From Pseudoalteromonas phenolica (GTDB lineage: Bacteria; Pseudomonadota; Gammaproteobacteria; Enterobacterales; Alteromonadaceae): 64,000 nt of DNA. A model generated the notes under the pieces. It was not told the DNA's origin. It made no database searches and worked only from the letters and a program-made list of their open reading frames with translations. The stretch spans positions 124,001 to 188,000 of the forward strand of contig NZ_PPSW01000001.1 of assembly GCF_005876835.1 (NCBI RefSeq). The letters run 5' to 3'. Positions 8,646 through 19,548 of this stretch are shown piece by piece. A program made the translations under genes and the position numbers. How positions within the stretch are numbered: position 1 is the stretch's first letter; each line of letters opens with the position of its first letter.

Positions 8646-11129
8646 TTAGCTGCTGTGCTCATGGATAGATTGCCAAATACTGGCTGGTAATAATTCGGTG
8701 AGTTGCGATTGTAAGTTAGCAATAGCCTCTTCTGCATGGATAGTATTTTGCTCACAAATACTGATATAGTTTTGCTCCTTTAACCCTGATATCAGATTGG
8801 TAAGCACCTTCTTATCAAAGAACTCTGGGCTTTTTATGCCATGTAAAGTACCTAAGCGTTTGGCTAACACTTCACAATCTGCTTCAAGCTGCTGGCGCTC
8901 AATCGCATCTGAATTGATGATCTGCGTCGTCGTAATTGCATAACGTTCAAGGGTTAGATGCATCACGTTACCAAGCATTTCTAATTGAGCTTGCGCTTGC
9001 TTGTCCGCAGTGATCTTGATGATGCCATTATCCGTGCTGATCAGCTTCTGTTGTTCAAAGCTATTTAAGATATTCCCGATATAGTCCTCAGAGAGAGCAG
9101 TTAAAAACCATTCTTTCGCAAACAGCGGATACAATGCATTTACGGTCTTATTTGCAGACTCAATAGAGATTTCTGTTTTTTGATAAATTAACTGTGCAAG
9201 TATGCTTGGTACAGCAAAAAGGTGAATGATGTTATTTCTATAGTAATTAAATAATGTGCGCTCTTTCTCCTTAATAGAGATAATTTCGCCCATTTCATCA
9301 GTTAACACATCAAACTTATTTAACTTTAAAGCATGCTCTAGTAATGATTGTGTATCATCTGAAGGAAGCGTGACTTGATCGTTATATTTTGCTTGCTGCT
9401 GAAGTGCTAAATAAAAGTCCAGCTGCTTTAGTAACTTTGGTTTGCTTAAAGCAAATTGATCGCGACTCAGTAAAATTGTGGCGAGTAAGTTAACAGCATT
9501 TAGTGCAGCGGCGCTGTTTATATTGGTCATGATGTCTTGCGCCACGTTTGCAACTTGGGTGTTCAGCCATTGTGGTTTCGCGCTATCATCGCCAATATGC
9601 GCACGCCAATCAGGTTGGTGTTCATTTAGGTATTGCTGAAGGGCGATTGGCTCACCAAAGTTAAGATAACCGCGACCATAGTTTTTAAGATTTTTAATCG
9701 CTTTAAAGACTGCGAAGATGGATTCGTTCTTTTTGTTATTACCTGCGAGCTCTTTCAGATACGTATTAATCTCCATCACATGCTCATAACCGATATAAAC
9801 AGGCACAATAGAGATTGGCCTTTCAATGCCACGAAGCATAGCTTGCATGGTCATAGCTAACATACCTGTCTTAGGTGGTAATAGACGACCTGTTCTACTG
9901 CGGCCACCCTCAGTATAAAACTTAACCGAGTAACCTTTCATAAAGAGTTGGCTTAAGTACTCTTTAAAAATTGCCGAGTAAAGTTTGTTACCAGCAAAAG
10001 AGCGGCGAATAAAGAAAGCACCAGAACGACGAAAAATCCCACCTGCAGGGAAGAAGTTTAAATTCACACCAGCTGCGATATGTGGAGGAACCAACCCTTG
10101 GTGATAGATAACATAAGTCAGTAACAGGTAGTCCATGTGGCTACGGTGACAAGGCACATAGATAATTTCATGACCTTTATTGGTTAGCTCATGAACACGC
10201 TCTGCGTATTTCACTTCGATGCCATTATAAAGCTTGTTCCACAACCATGTTAAAATACGGTCACCGACTCGGATCATAGCATCAGAGTAGTTGGCAGCAA
10301 TCTCCTCAAGTAATTCTTTCGCTTTTAACTTGGCTTCTTGATGACTTAACCCTTTTGCTTTCGCTTCGTCTGCAATCGCCTTCTTAATACTTGGTGATGC
10401 AAGTAAGCCTGAGAACAGCGCTTCTCTTGATGGTAACTTGGGACCTGTTGCAGCCAATTTTTGACGTTTGAAGTGCACGCGTGCCACGCGAAGTAATTTG
10501 TGTGGCAGTTCGTCAACATCCGCTTTATCCGTCATCAACTGATTGAGTTCAATGGGTTGACTAAAACGCACAAGATTATCTCTACCTGAGAACAGCAAAA
10601 CAAAAAACTTTCGTAACCTGCTAGGGGTCATTGAGTGAGAGAATAGTGTGCCGATTCCTGGTTTTTCTTTGCCTGGGTTTCGGCCCCAGAGAATAGTAAC
10701 AGGCACAACTTGTGCGCGTTGTTCAGGAGAGAGACTAAACGCATCAAATATTTGTTTACCCAGTTCAAGTGCGTCACTGGGCTTTGCTTTATCACCAAAC
10801 AGCGGAGTTGGGTTAGCAAGTGGAATAAAACGGTCAATCTGTTTTCCTGAGAGTGGTTGCTGCTCTCTTGGGTCTGGTAAGCCCAACTGCTTACATACTG
10901 CTGCTAATGCAGCTAAATCTGCTTTTGAATTTAGACGCGTTACGTAAAACGTAGGCACAGATGGGTCGAGATCAAATTGTGCAACAGGAGATTCCGGCAG
11001 CAGTTTTGTCCTAACCAAAATACGGTTTACGGAAGCTGCAATTACGTTCGCGCTGCGAGTCAAAATGTTCATATCATAACCAGCTAAAAAATTTGCTATA
11101 GAATACCAAGGAAATACTGGACTGACCAT
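8646..11129 (-). CDS. plsB: Glycerol-3-phosphate 1-O-acyltransferase
   Basis: PlsB catalyses the first acylation of sn-glycerol-3-phosphate in phospholipid synthesis at the inner membrane. The 827-residue length fits the family (E. coli 807). The acyltransferase motifs are visible: HRSHMD at 328-333 (the HX4D catalytic pair), EGGRSRTGRLL from 407, and PVYIGYE further on. The N-terminus is uncertain: the ATG at 11129 has no good ribosome binding site and another ATG at 11072 would remove 19 residues. It lies alone, opposite in orientation, between the alpha and S10 operons, an unusual place for this gene. Confidence 0.96.
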   Translation of the reverse strand: MVSPVFPWYSIANFLAGYDMNILTRSANVIAASVNRILVRTKLLPESPVAQFDLDPSVPTFYVTRLNSKADLAALAAVCKQLGLPDPREQQPLSGKQIDRFIPLANPTPLFGDKAKPSDALELGKQIFDAFSLSPEQRAQVVPVTILWGRNPGKEKPGIGTLFSHSMTPSRLRKFFVLLFSGRDNLVRFSQPIELNQLMTDKADVDELPHKLLRVARVHFKRQKLAATGPKLPSREALFSGLLASPSIKKAIADEAKAKGLSHQEAKLKAKELLEEIAANYSDAMIRVGDRILTWLWNKLYNGIEVKYAERVHELTNKGHEIIYVPCHRSHMDYLLLTYVIYHQGLVPPHIAAGVNLNFFPAGGIFRRSGAFFIRRSFAGNKLYSAIFKEYLSQLFMKGYSVKFYTEGGRSRTGRLLPPKTGMLAMTMQAMLRGIERPISIVPVYIGYEHVMEINTYLKELAGNNKKNESIFAVFKAIKNLKNYGRGYLNFGEPIALQQYLNEHQPDWRAHIGDDSAKPQWLNTQVANVAQDIMTNINSAAALNAVNLLATILLSRDQFALSKPKLLKQLDFYLALQQQAKYNDQVTLPSDDTQSLLEHALKLNKFDVLTDEMGEIISIKEKERTLFNYYRNNIIHLFAVPSILAQLIYQKTEISIESANKTVNALYPLFAKEWFLTALSEDYIGNILNSFEQQKLISTDNGIIKITADKQAQAQLEMLGNVMHLTLERYAITTTQIINSDAIERQQLEADCEVLAKRLGTLHGIKSPEFFDKKVLTNLISGLKEQNYISICEQNTIHAEEAIANLQSQLTELLPASIWQSIHEHSS

Positions 11130-11237
11130 TTACAAAAAAGCATCAATCTCAGAAGCTTCTATAAAGTGTAGATGTTTTCAAAAAGAACTCGACCCATTCG
11201 CTGTAACGCTAGATAAGATATTTATTAAGATAAACTG

Positions 11238-11265
11238 TTGCATTTATCACCAGTCTCTATATAAT
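11238..11265 (+). promoter_or_regulatory. Probable S10 operon promoter
   Basis: TTGCAT (11238-11243) and TATAAT (11260-11265) are separated by 16 bases, a good sigma-70 pattern. Transcription would start near 11272, giving a leader of about 180 bases before rpsJ. This promoter explains how the detached S10 operon is expressed. Confidence 0.75.
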
Positions 11266-11271
11266 ACGCAA

Positions 11272-11764
<493 letters not shown>

Positions 11765-11791
11765 TCGGAAGATTAGAGAGGTTTTAGGAAA

Positions 11792-12427
11792 ATGGCATTA
11801 GGTCTAGTCGGTCGTAAAGTGGGTATGACACGTATCTTCACTGAAGATGGTGTATCTATCCCTGTGACAGTTATCGAAGCGACGCCTAACCGTGTAACGC
11901 AGATCAAATCTGACGCTACAGACGGTTATAACGCGCTTCAAGTTACTGCAGGCGAGAAAAAAGCAAGCCGTGTAAACAAACCAGCAGCGGGTCACTTCGC
12001 TAAAGCTGGCGTTGAAGCGGGTCGTGGCCTGTGGGAATTCCGTCTTAACGGCGGAGAAGGTGAATTTGAAGTAGGTGCTGAACTAACAGTTGAGCTATTC
12101 AATGACGTAAACAAAGTTGACGTTACTGGCACTTCAAAAGGTAAAGGTTTCCAAGGTGGTGTTAAGCGCTGGAATTTCAGCATGCAAGACGCTACTCACG
12201 GTAACTCTATCTCTCACCGTGCTCCTGGTTCAATCGGTCAAAACCAATCACCTGGTAAGGTGTTTAAAGGTAAGAAGATGGCCGGTCACATGGGTGCTGA
12301 GCGTTCAACGACTCAGAATCTTGAACTAGTTCGTGTTGACGCAGAGCGTAACCTGCTTTTAGTTAAAGGTGCAGTACCTGGCGCTATCGGCGGTGACGTT
12401 ATCGTTAAACCAGCTGTTAAAGCATAA
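11792..12427 (+). CDS. rplC: 50S ribosomal protein L3
   Basis: L3 initiates 50S assembly near the peptidyl transferase centre. The 211-residue protein starts [15 protein letters not shown] and has [16 protein letters not shown] and the extended loop [23 protein letters not shown], in which the glutamine methylated in E. coli lies. It is the second gene of the S10 operon. Confidence 0.98.
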   Translation: MALGLVGRKVGMTRIFTEDGVSIPVTVIEATPNRVTQIKSDATDGYNALQVTAGEKKASRVNKPAAGHFAKAGVEAGRGLWEFRLNGGEGEFEVGAELTVELFNDVNKVDVTGTSKGKGFQGGVKRWNFSMQDATHGNSISHRAPGSIGQNQSPGKVFKGKKMAGHMGAERSTTQNLELVRVDAERNLLLVKGAVPGAIGGDVIVKPAVKA

Positions 12428-12444
12428 GTCCTGGAGATTTAGTG

Positions 12445-13047
12445 ATGGAATTAGCAATTAAAGGCGCTGGTGCGCTTGAAGTTTCCGAAGCTACTTTTGG
12501 ACGTGAGTTTAACGAAGCATTAGTACACCAAGTAGTTGTTGCATACGCAGCAGGTGCTCGTCAAGGTACTCGTGCTCAGAAGACACGTTCTGAAGTACGT
12601 GGCGGTGGTAAAAAACCATTCGCTCAAAAAGGTACTGGCCGTGCACGTGCTGGTACAATCCGCAGCCCAATCTGGCGCAGCGGTGGTGTGAGCTTTGCAG
12701 CTAAGCCGCAAGATCACAGCCAAAAAGTTAACCGTAAGATGTATCGCGGTGCGATCAAAAGCATCTTATCTGAGCTTGTACGCCAAGAGCGTTTAGTTGT
12801 TGTTGAAAACTTCGGTTTAGAAGCACCTAAGACTAAAGAGCTTGTTGGTAAGCTTAAAGAGCTTGAGCTTAAAGACGTGTTAATCGTGACTGAAGAAGTA
12901 GATGAGAATCTATTCCTTTCTGCACGTAACCTATACAAGGTTGATACACGTGATGTAGCTGGCATTGACCCAGTAAGCCTAATCGCTTTCGATAAGGTAT
13001 TAATTACTGCAGGTGCTGTTAAGCAACTTGAGGAGGCGCTAGCATGA
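12445..13047 (+). CDS. rplD: 50S ribosomal protein L4
   Basis: L4 lines the exit tunnel and in E. coli represses its own S10 operon. I start at ATG 12445 ([13 protein letters not shown]), as family members do, rather than at the GTG one codon earlier; GGAG at 12432-12435 is nine bases away. The 200-residue product has the tunnel loop region [22 protein letters not shown] and [15 protein letters not shown]. The stop overlaps the start of rplW (ATGA). Confidence 0.97.
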   Translation: MELAIKGAGALEVSEATFGREFNEALVHQVVVAYAAGARQGTRAQKTRSEVRGGGKKPFAQKGTGRARAGTIRSPIWRSGGVSFAAKPQDHSQKVNRKMYRGAIKSILSELVRQERLVVVENFGLEAPKTKELVGKLKELELKDVLIVTEEVDENLFLSARNLYKVDTRDVAGIDPVSLIAFDKVLITAGAVKQLEEALA

Positions 13048-13346
13048 TCCGTGAAGAACGTCTTTTAAAAGTAATCCTTGCTCCACATATCTCTGAAAAG
13101 AGCACTATTGCAGCTGAAGAAAACAACACAATCGTTTTCAAAGTAGCAACAGACGCAACTAAAGCTGAAGTTAAAGCTGCTGTTGAGAAGCTTTTTGAAG
13201 TAGAAGTAACTGGTGTTCGCACACTTAACGTTAAGGGTAAAGCAAAGCGTACTGGCATGCGTTTCGGTCGTCGTTCAGACTGGAAAAAAGCCTACGTTAC
13301 TCTTAAAGAAGGTAGCGAGCTAGACTTTGTCGGCGGCGCCGAGTAA
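13044..13346 (+). CDS. rplW: 50S ribosomal protein L23
   Basis: L23 sits at the tunnel exit and docks trigger factor and SRP. The 100-residue product begins [21 protein letters not shown] and has [30 protein letters not shown], typical of the bacterial form. It overlaps rplD by four bases (ATGA), which suggests translational coupling. Confidence 0.98.
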   Translation: MIREERLLKVILAPHISEKSTIAAEENNTIVFKVATDATKAEVKAAVEKLFEVEVTGVRTLNVKGKAKRTGMRFGRRSDWKKAYVTLKEGSELDFVGGAE

Positions 13347-13363
13347 TAAGGGGAGTTAGAATT

Positions 13364-14188
13364 ATGGCACTTCAAAAGTGTAAACCAACTTCTGCGGGTC
13401 GTCGTCACGTCGTTAAAGTGGTTAACCCTGATCTACACAAGGGTAAGCCATACGCTCCGCTATTAGAGAAGAACTCTAAATCAGGTGGTCGTAACAACAA
13501 CGGTCGTATCACGGTTCGTCACATCGGTGGTGGTCATAAGCAACACTACCGTGTAATCGATTTTAAACGTACTAAAGACGGTATTCCGGCTAAAGTTGAG
13601 CGTTTAGAATATGATCCAAACCGTAGCGCAAACATCGCTCTTGTATTATATGCAGACGGTGAGCGTCGTTACATCATCGCACCTAAAGGCTTAAAAGCTG
13701 GTGATACTATTCAGTCTGGTGTTGATGCACCAATCAAGGCTGGTAACACATTACCAATGCGCAACATGCCTGTAGGTTCTACTGTTCACAACGTTGAGCT
13801 TAAGCCTGGTAAAGGTGCTCAAATCGCTCGTTCAGCGGGTGCATACGTTCAGATCCTTGCTCGTGAAGGTCAGTACGTAACACTTCGTCTACGTTCAGGC
13901 GAGATGCGTAAAGTTGAAGCGGATTGTCGCGCAACTTTAGGTGAAGTAGGTAACGCAGAACACATGCTACGTTCACTAGGTAAAGCTGGTGCAACGCGTT
14001 GGCGTGGTATCCGTCCTACAGTTCGTGGTGTTGCCATGAACCCAGTAGACCACCCACACGGTGGTGGTGAAGGTCGTACTTCTGGTGGTCGTCATCCTGT
14101 ATCTCCATGGGGTGTTCCTACCAAAGGTAAGAAGACACGTAAAAACAAGCGTACTGATAAATTAATCGTACGTCGTCGTACTAAGTAA
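13364..14188 (+). CDS. rplB: 50S ribosomal protein L2
   Basis: L2 is needed for subunit association and peptidyl transferase activity. The 274-residue protein has the central RNA-binding domain and the C-terminal signature [29 protein letters not shown], including the conserved histidine. It begins [16 protein letters not shown], as in other gammaproteobacteria. A GGGGAG ribosome binding site precedes the ATG. Confidence 0.98.
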   Translation: MALQKCKPTSAGRRHVVKVVNPDLHKGKPYAPLLEKNSKSGGRNNNGRITVRHIGGGHKQHYRVIDFKRTKDGIPAKVERLEYDPNRSANIALVLYADGERRYIIAPKGLKAGDTIQSGVDAPIKAGNTLPMRNMPVGSTVHNVELKPGKGAQIARSAGAYVQILAREGQYVTLRLRSGEMRKVEADCRATLGEVGNAEHMLRSLGKAGATRWRGIRPTVRGVAMNPVDHPHGGGEGRTSGGRHPVSPWGVPTKGKKTRKNKRTDKLIVRRRTK

Positions 14189-14195
14189 TAGTTGA

Positions 14196-14483
<288 letters not shown>

Positions 14484-14495
14484 TCGGAGGATATG

Positions 14496-14828
14496 ATGGA
14501 AGCATTAGCTAAACACAAATTCGCCTCTGGTTCGGCGCAAAAAGCACGTCTAGTTGCTGATCAGATCCGCGGACTACCGGTTGATCGCGCACTAGAAATC
14601 CTGGCGTACAGCCCTAAGAAAGCGGCTGTATTAGTTAAAAAAGTACTAGAGTCTGCTATTGCTAACGCAGAGCATAACGAAGGTGCTGACATTGATGAGC
14701 TACGTGTAGCTACGATCTTTGTGGACGATGGTCCTACAATGAAGCGTATCATGCCACGTGCTAAAGGACGCGCAGACCGCATCCTTAAGCGTTCAAGCCA
14801 CATCACTGTTGTGGTTTCAGATAGCTAG
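14496..14828 (+). CDS. rplV: 50S ribosomal protein L22
   Basis: L22 reaches from the surface into the exit tunnel. Two ATGs stand in tandem (14493 and 14496). The second gives the family-like start [18 protein letters not shown] and the better five-base spacing to CGGAGG at 14485-14490. The 110-residue protein includes [22 protein letters not shown] and the C-terminal loop [23 protein letters not shown]. Confidence 0.97.
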   Translation: MEALAKHKFASGSAQKARLVADQIRGLPVDRALEILAYSPKKAAVLVKKVLESAIANAEHNEGADIDELRVATIFVDDGPTMKRIMPRAKGRADRILKRSSHITVVVSDS

Positions 14829-14840
14829 GAGATATAAGTA

Positions 14841-15542
14841 ATGGGACAAAAAGTTCATCCTACTGGTATTCGCCTAGGTATCTCTAAACCTTGGGTTTCT
14901 ACCTGGTACGCGAATAGTAAAGATTTCTCTGCACAGCTTTTTGGCGATCACAAAGTACGTACATTCCTTACTAAGGAATTGAAGTCTGCTTCTGTGTCTA
15001 AAATCGTTATTGAGCGTCCAGCTAAATCAATCCGTGTAACAATCCACACAGCTCGTCCTGGTGTTGTTATCGGTAAAAAAGGTGAAGATGTTGAAAAGCT
15101 TCGCCAAGCTGTAACTAAGCTTGCTGGTGTACCTGCACAAATCAACATTGCAGAAGTACGTAAGCCAGAGCTAGATGCACAGTTAGTTGCTGACGGTATC
15201 TCTTCTCAGCTAGAGCGTCGTGTTATGTTCCGTCGTGCTATGAAGCGCGCAGTACAGAACGCAATGCGTCTAGGTGCTAAGGGTATCAAAGTTGAAGTTA
15301 GCGGTCGTCTAGGCGGTGCTGAAATCGCACGTGCTGAGTGGTATCGTGAAGGTCGTGTACCTCTACATACGCTTCGTGCTGATATCGATTACGCAACTTC
15401 TGAAGCTTTAACCACTTACGGTATCATCGGTGTTAAAGTTTGGATCTTCAAAGGCGAAGTTATCGGTGGTCTTCCACTGAAACAAGAGCAAGAGAAGCCA
15501 GCTAAACGTGCTCCGAAGAAAGCCAAAAAAAGTGCTAAGTAA
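14841..15542 (+). CDS. rpsC: 30S ribosomal protein S3
   Basis: S3 lies at the mRNA entry site. The 233-residue protein has the [13 protein letters not shown] start, the KH domain with the [15 protein letters not shown] loop, and the C-terminal domain ([32 protein letters not shown]). A lysine-rich tail closes it. It is between rplV and rplP in the S10 operon. Confidence 0.98.
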   Translation: MGQKVHPTGIRLGISKPWVSTWYANSKDFSAQLFGDHKVRTFLTKELKSASVSKIVIERPAKSIRVTIHTARPGVVIGKKGEDVEKLRQAVTKLAGVPAQINIAEVRKPELDAQLVADGISSQLERRVMFRRAMKRAVQNAMRLGAKGIKVEVSGRLGGAEIARAEWYREGRVPLHTLRADIDYATSEALTTYGIIGVKVWIFKGEVIGGLPLKQEQEKPAKRAPKKAKKSAK

Positions 15543-15555
15543 GAGGTAGCGATTA

Positions 15556-15969
15556 ATGTTACAGCCAAAACGTACAAAATTCCGTAAGGTTCATAAAGGC
15601 CGCAACCGTGGTCTTGCGAACAACGGTAACAAAGTTAGCTTCGGTTCATTCGGCTTGAAAGCAACTGGTCGTGGTCGTATGACTGCTCGTCAAATCGAAG
15701 CAGCTCGTCGTGCTATGACTCGTCACATCAAGCGTCAAGGTAAAATCTGGATCCGTGTGTTCCCAGACAAGCCAATCACAAACAAGCCGCTTGAAGTTCG
15801 TATGGGTAAAGGTAAAGGTTCTGTTGAATACTGGGTTGCTGAAATTCAGCCTGGTAAAGTGCTTTACGAAATGGAAGGTGTTTCTGAAGAGCTTGCTCGT
15901 GAAGCATTCAACCTTGCTTCTCGTAAACTACCATTCAAGACAACTTTCGTAACTCGGACGGTAATGTAA
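15556..15969 (+). CDS. rplP: 50S ribosomal protein L16
   Basis: L16 organises the A site of the 50S subunit. The 137-residue protein shows [39 protein letters not shown] and [24 protein letters not shown], all diagnostic. Its TAA overlaps the rpmC ATG by one base (TAATG). Confidence 0.98.
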   Translation: MLQPKRTKFRKVHKGRNRGLANNGNKVSFGSFGLKATGRGRMTARQIEAARRAMTRHIKRQGKIWIRVFPDKPITNKPLEVRMGKGKGSVEYWVAEIQPGKVLYEMEGVSEELAREAFNLASRKLPFKTTFVTRTVM

Positions 15970-16160
15970 TGAAAGCTAGCGAATTAAAAGACAAAAGCGT
16001 AGAAGAGCTAAATGCTGAACTTCTTGAGCTACTTCGTGAGCAGTTTAACCTGCGCATGCAAGCGAGCACTGGTCAGCTAGCTCAAACTCACGAACTGAGA
16101 AAAGTACGTCGCAACATTGCGCGTGTTAAAACGGTTATTAACCAGAAGGCAGGTGCATAA
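15969..16160 (+). CDS. rpmC: 50S ribosomal protein L29
   Basis: L29 lies at the tunnel exit next to L23. The 63-residue helical protein starts [29 protein letters not shown] and includes [21 protein letters not shown], the family pattern. Both borders overlap the neighbouring genes by one base (TAATG), which suggests coupled translation. Confidence 0.97.
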   Translation: MKASELKDKSVEELNAELLELLREQFNLRMQASTGQLAQTHELRKVRRNIARVKTVINQKAGA

Positions 16161-16417
16161 TGAGCGATAAGATCCGTACTCTTCAAGGTCGTGTAGTAAG
16201 CGATAAAATGGACAAATCAATTGTTGTTGCTATCGAGCGTCAGGTTAAGCACCCGATCTACGGTAAATTCATCAAGCGTACTACTAAATTGTCAGTACAC
16301 GATGAGAGCAACACTGCTAAAGCAGGTGACGTAGTTACTATTCGTGAGTGCGCGCCAATTTCTAAGAATAAGTCTTGGACTTTAGTAGAAGTTGTTTCTA
16401 GTCCTAAGCAAGCTTAA
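16160..16417 (+). CDS. rpsQ: 30S ribosomal protein S17
   Basis: S17 is an early-binding 30S protein with an OB fold. The 85-residue product has [33 protein letters not shown] and [18 protein letters not shown]. It is the last gene of the S10 operon here: instead of rplN, a terminator follows 31 bases later and then an unrelated peptidase gene. Confidence 0.98.
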   Translation: MSDKIRTLQGRVVSDKMDKSIVVAIERQVKHPIYGKFIKRTTKLSVHDESNTAKAGDVVTIRECAPISKNKSWTLVEVVSSPKQA

Positions 16418-16448
16418 TTTTAGTCTTAGACTAAGTTTATAATTGCTT

Positions 16449-16476
16449 AAAAGCCCCGGCATTTGCTGGGGCTTTT
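16449..16476 (+). terminator. Terminator of the S10 operon
   Basis: AAAAGCCCC (16449-16457) pairs with GGGGCTTTT (16468-16476) across the inner bases GGCATTTGCT. It stands directly after rpsQ, so the S10 transcript ends here rather than reading into an spc operon. Confidence 0.92.
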
Positions 16477-16787
16477 GTCGTTTAGAGGGTAAGTAAATTA
16501 TAGTTTGTCGTGTTTTCCAAATCAGGCTAAATCTTATTTAACTCAAACGGCTAATTTATCAAGCGTACTACCGGTAACAGGGTATTAAACCTGTTTCAAT
16601 TCATGAAATCACCACAGAAATGAAATGCATTTTATATTTCAGTAACGTCCTTTTATCGATTTATTAAGACTTATACTGACTGCTCACGTATTCTTCAATT
16701 TGAAACTACTTTCGGGACATGCATTAACAATGACTCTCCTCATTGTGTTGATGCCATTGTTTCTGATCTTTGACTTTGAGTTTTGGA
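16477..16787. other. Intergenic stretch between the S10 operon and the S9 peptidase gene
   Basis: About 310 bases without a supported gene. It is AT-rich, with no clear terminator, palindrome or strong sigma-70 promoter that I could identify. It presumably holds the promoter of the following peptidase gene. Confidence 0.6.
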
Positions 16788-18821
16788 ATGAAGGATATGA
16801 ATGAAAAGCGCCATTTGAGTGGCTTACTAACTTGGGCATTATTATTTTCCCTATTTACCACCACACATGCACACGCATCTGTAGCAAAGAAAGAGTCAAA
16901 AGGCTTGGTGCCTGAAGATTACTTTGATTTTGTCTTTTTAAATTCACCTCAGGTGTCTCCTAATAACGAAGACATTTTATTTGTTAAACGAACAGTCAAT
17001 GACGATGCCAGCGGAAGAAACAGTCAGGTCTTCAAAATAAACAAATCAGGTATTGTTTCTGAGTTTACTCAAGGCACAGGCGATCGTGCGCCTAAATGGT
17101 CACCAGATGGCTCTCGTGTTGCCTTTATCCGTTCGGTTGATGGTAAATCTCAGGTATTTGTCATGCCAGCCAATGGCGGTGAGGCAAAGCAAGTGACTTT
17201 CGTAGAGCAAAGTCTGTCGAGTTTTCAATGGATGCCATCTGGCGAGCTGTTGTTGCTCACATTAACTGTGAGTCCCGAGAAAGAAAATGAAGCATTAGAC
17301 AGTAAGTCTGAAAATAAGCGTACTAAACCAGATATTGTGGTTGTCAAAAATTCGAGGTATATCGGAGATGGCGCAGGTTATTTAAGTGATAAGCGTCGCC
17401 ATCTATTTACCTATGATTTAGAAAGCCAAGCATTGACTCAACTGACAGAAGGGTCTGATTGGAATGTGAATGGCCCAACTTTGTCTAAAGATGGTCAATA
17501 TGTTTATTTTCATGCCAATAAAACAGGGCTCGAGTATGAGGGGAATGATAATAGCGATATCTATCGCTTAAACATTAAGACAAAGCAGCAAGTTGCTTTG
17601 ACTCAACATCAAGGCAGTCAATATAACGTGAGCGTTTCGCATGATGGTAAATCGGTCGTGTACAGCCACCAAGAAGACACCTATGAGCAAGCAGATCTAT
17701 TTTTACAGCGTGGAAATAGTAAGCCAAAAAATTTAACTGCAGCATTCGACAGACGCGCTTCAGGGGCTTTATGGTCACCGACAAATAAGTCGCTTTATTT
17801 TACAACCAGCGATCAGGGTGCCCACCGTTTATTCGCAGTTGACACTGGGGCTGCATCGGTCAAAAAACTATTAGACATAGACAAAACGGTTAGAAATTTA
17901 GCAATTGCACCAGGTGGCAAGTTTCTCGTCTTTACCTTAGAAAGTTCAACGGCACTGCCAGAACTATATCGATATGAAATTCAGTCGAAAAAACTGCAAA
18001 AGCTCACACAATTTAATGATGCATTGATTGCGAGCAAAGCCCTTTCACCGGCAGAATCATTTTGGTTTGAGAATGAGCAGGGAGTGAAAGTACAGGGTTT
18101 CGTTCATAAGCCAATTAATTTCGACAAGAATAAATCATATCCACTGGTATTGAACATTAAAGGCGGTCCTGGTGGTATGTGGGGGCACCAGTGGTTCCAT
18201 GAAAACCAAATGTATGCTGCCAAAGGCTATGGTGTCGTTTATGTGAATTACCGTGGTAGTAGCGGCTATGGTATTGCACATAGTAAAGCTGTTAGAAAGG
18301 ATTACGGTGGTGCAGATTACAGAGATAACATGCAGTTTTTAGATAAGGTTATTGCACAGAATAGCTGGATTAATAAAGATGCCCTGTATATCACAGGGGG
18401 CAGTCATGGTGGCTTTTTAACTAATTGGATCACGACCAAAACCGATCGCTTTAAAGCTGCAGTCACACAACGTAGTGTCAGCTCATGGATCTCTGAGGCG
18501 GGCACGCAAGAGTATACGCCAGCGCAAATGACGAAAGAGTTTGGTGGCACGCTTTGGACCAACTTTGCCGGATATTGGGATCGCTCACCATTAAAATATG
18601 CTGATCAGGTGTCAACACCGACTCTGATCATCCACAGTGATCAAGATATGGTGACACCCATAGGGCAGGGCCAAGAGTGGTTTTATGCGCTAAAAGCGAA
18701 TGATGTTCCTGTAGAAATGGTGATCTTTAAAGGTGAGACACATGGTCTGTCTCGCACTGGTACGCCTACAAATTTAGTTGAGCGTTTAGATCGTATTTTG
18801 GATTGGTTTTCACGTCATTAA
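16788..18821 (+). CDS. Secreted S9 family (prolyl oligopeptidase-type) peptidase
   Basis: This serine peptidase has an N-terminal signal peptide (WALLFSLFTTTHAHA), a WD40/TolB-like beta-propeller (repeats such as APKWSPDGSRVAFI and GPTLSKDGQYVYF) and a C-terminal alpha/beta-hydrolase domain. Counting from ATG 16788, the catalytic serine is about residue 539 (GGSHGG), the aspartate about 620 (HSDQDMV) and the histidine about 652 (GETHG). Relatives are dipeptidyl or acylaminoacyl peptidases; the exact specificity is open. It probably acts in the periplasm or outside the cell on peptides. The start is uncertain: TTG 16770, ATG 16788 or ATG 16797 are in frame. Confidence 0.88.
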   Translation: MKDMNEKRHLSGLLTWALLFSLFTTTHAHASVAKKESKGLVPEDYFDFVFLNSPQVSPNNEDILFVKRTVNDDASGRNSQVFKINKSGIVSEFTQGTGDRAPKWSPDGSRVAFIRSVDGKSQVFVMPANGGEAKQVTFVEQSLSSFQWMPSGELLLLTLTVSPEKENEALDSKSENKRTKPDIVVVKNSRYIGDGAGYLSDKRRHLFTYDLESQALTQLTEGSDWNVNGPTLSKDGQYVYFHANKTGLEYEGNDNSDIYRLNIKTKQQVALTQHQGSQYNVSVSHDGKSVVYSHQEDTYEQADLFLQRGNSKPKNLTAAFDRRASGALWSPTNKSLYFTTSDQGAHRLFAVDTGAASVKKLLDIDKTVRNLAIAPGGKFLVFTLESSTALPELYRYEIQSKKLQKLTQFNDALIASKALSPAESFWFENEQGVKVQGFVHKPINFDKNKSYPLVLNIKGGPGGMWGHQWFHENQMYAAKGYGVVYVNYRGSSGYGIAHSKAVRKDYGGADYRDNMQFLDKVIAQNSWINKDALYITGGSHGGFLTNWITTKTDRFKAAVTQRSVSSWISEAGTQEYTPAQMTKEFGGTLWTNFAGYWDRSPLKYADQVSTPTLIIHSDQDMVTPIGQGQEWFYALKANDVPVEMVIFKGETHGLSRTGTPTNLVERLDRILDWFSRH

Positions 18822-18841
18822 TTACGCTGAGAAGAGAGAAT

Positions 18842-18871
18842 GAAAAATAGCTACCTAAGTAGCTATTTTTC
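18842..18871. terminator. Bidirectional terminator
   Basis: A perfect 13-base stem, GAAAAATAGCTAC with GTAGCTATTTTTC around a CTAA loop, lies between two convergent genes. T-tracts are present in both directions, so it can end both transcripts. Confidence 0.85.
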
Positions 18872-18876
18872 ACTTA

Positions 18877-19251
18877 TTAAATCACATTTTTGTGTTTTAA
18901 AAAGTTAAACAGCCAGTGAAGTGCTACTAGCGCAATTACTCCTGCGCCACATAAAATTGGTAGCATAACCAGTGCAATTGCTGATGTAGAACTTCCTGTA
19001 GTGACTCCGCCAATGTCAAAGTGCAATGAAATAGTGACTATTAACATAATCAAATGACAAGCGATCGAGGCGAATTGGTTTCTCCTACTGATTGGCTGTG
19101 TTTTGAACTTCAAAAAGCCATTCAAACCAAGTAGCAGCAAAGGCACTGAGACGATCCATAGAGTGAGTATGAAAGATGATGAGCCGCTTAGTGTGATATA
19201 AGTGGCTATCAAAAAGGTGTATAGTAATTCATATTTATACTTGTTTAACAT
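18877..19251 (-). CDS. Small multi-pass membrane protein of unknown function
   Basis: A reading frame of 124 codons from ATG 19251 (a GTG at 19260 is also in frame) gives a very hydrophobic product with about four membrane segments: one near residues 8-24, one near 26-44, one near 60-78 and one near 92-117. I recognise no domain. It is convergent with the S9 peptidase, shares its terminator, and looks monocistronic. An inner-membrane location is inferred from hydrophobicity only. Confidence 0.6.
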   Translation of the reverse strand: MLNKYKYELLYTFLIATYITLSGSSSFILTLWIVSVPLLLLGLNGFLKFKTQPISRRNQFASIACHLIMLIVTISLHFDIGGVTTGSSTSAIALVMLPILCGAGVIALVALHWLFNFLKHKNVI

Positions 19252-19548
19252 AGTTGTCACCGTAAAAATCTCCCCTGATTGTGACTTTCTAACTTTTAAT
19301 TATTTGCAGCTTGCTTTCTAATTTCGCTTCTCTGAATGTACCTTTTATAGTTAAATTTGTCCATCGCTTGGGTTTTGCACATATAAAGAGCAGAAGAGTA
19401 TGTGTCATTCGGGTTGAAGCTTACAGATTAGGTGTAGAAAACACTTTAGGAATTTACAAAATGATGAGATTGACGTTTTTCTGGTAAGTGGCCTGCCATA
19501 AAATGTTAAATGACAGGCGATTAATTTGTTTAGTAGGAGGTATAAAAA

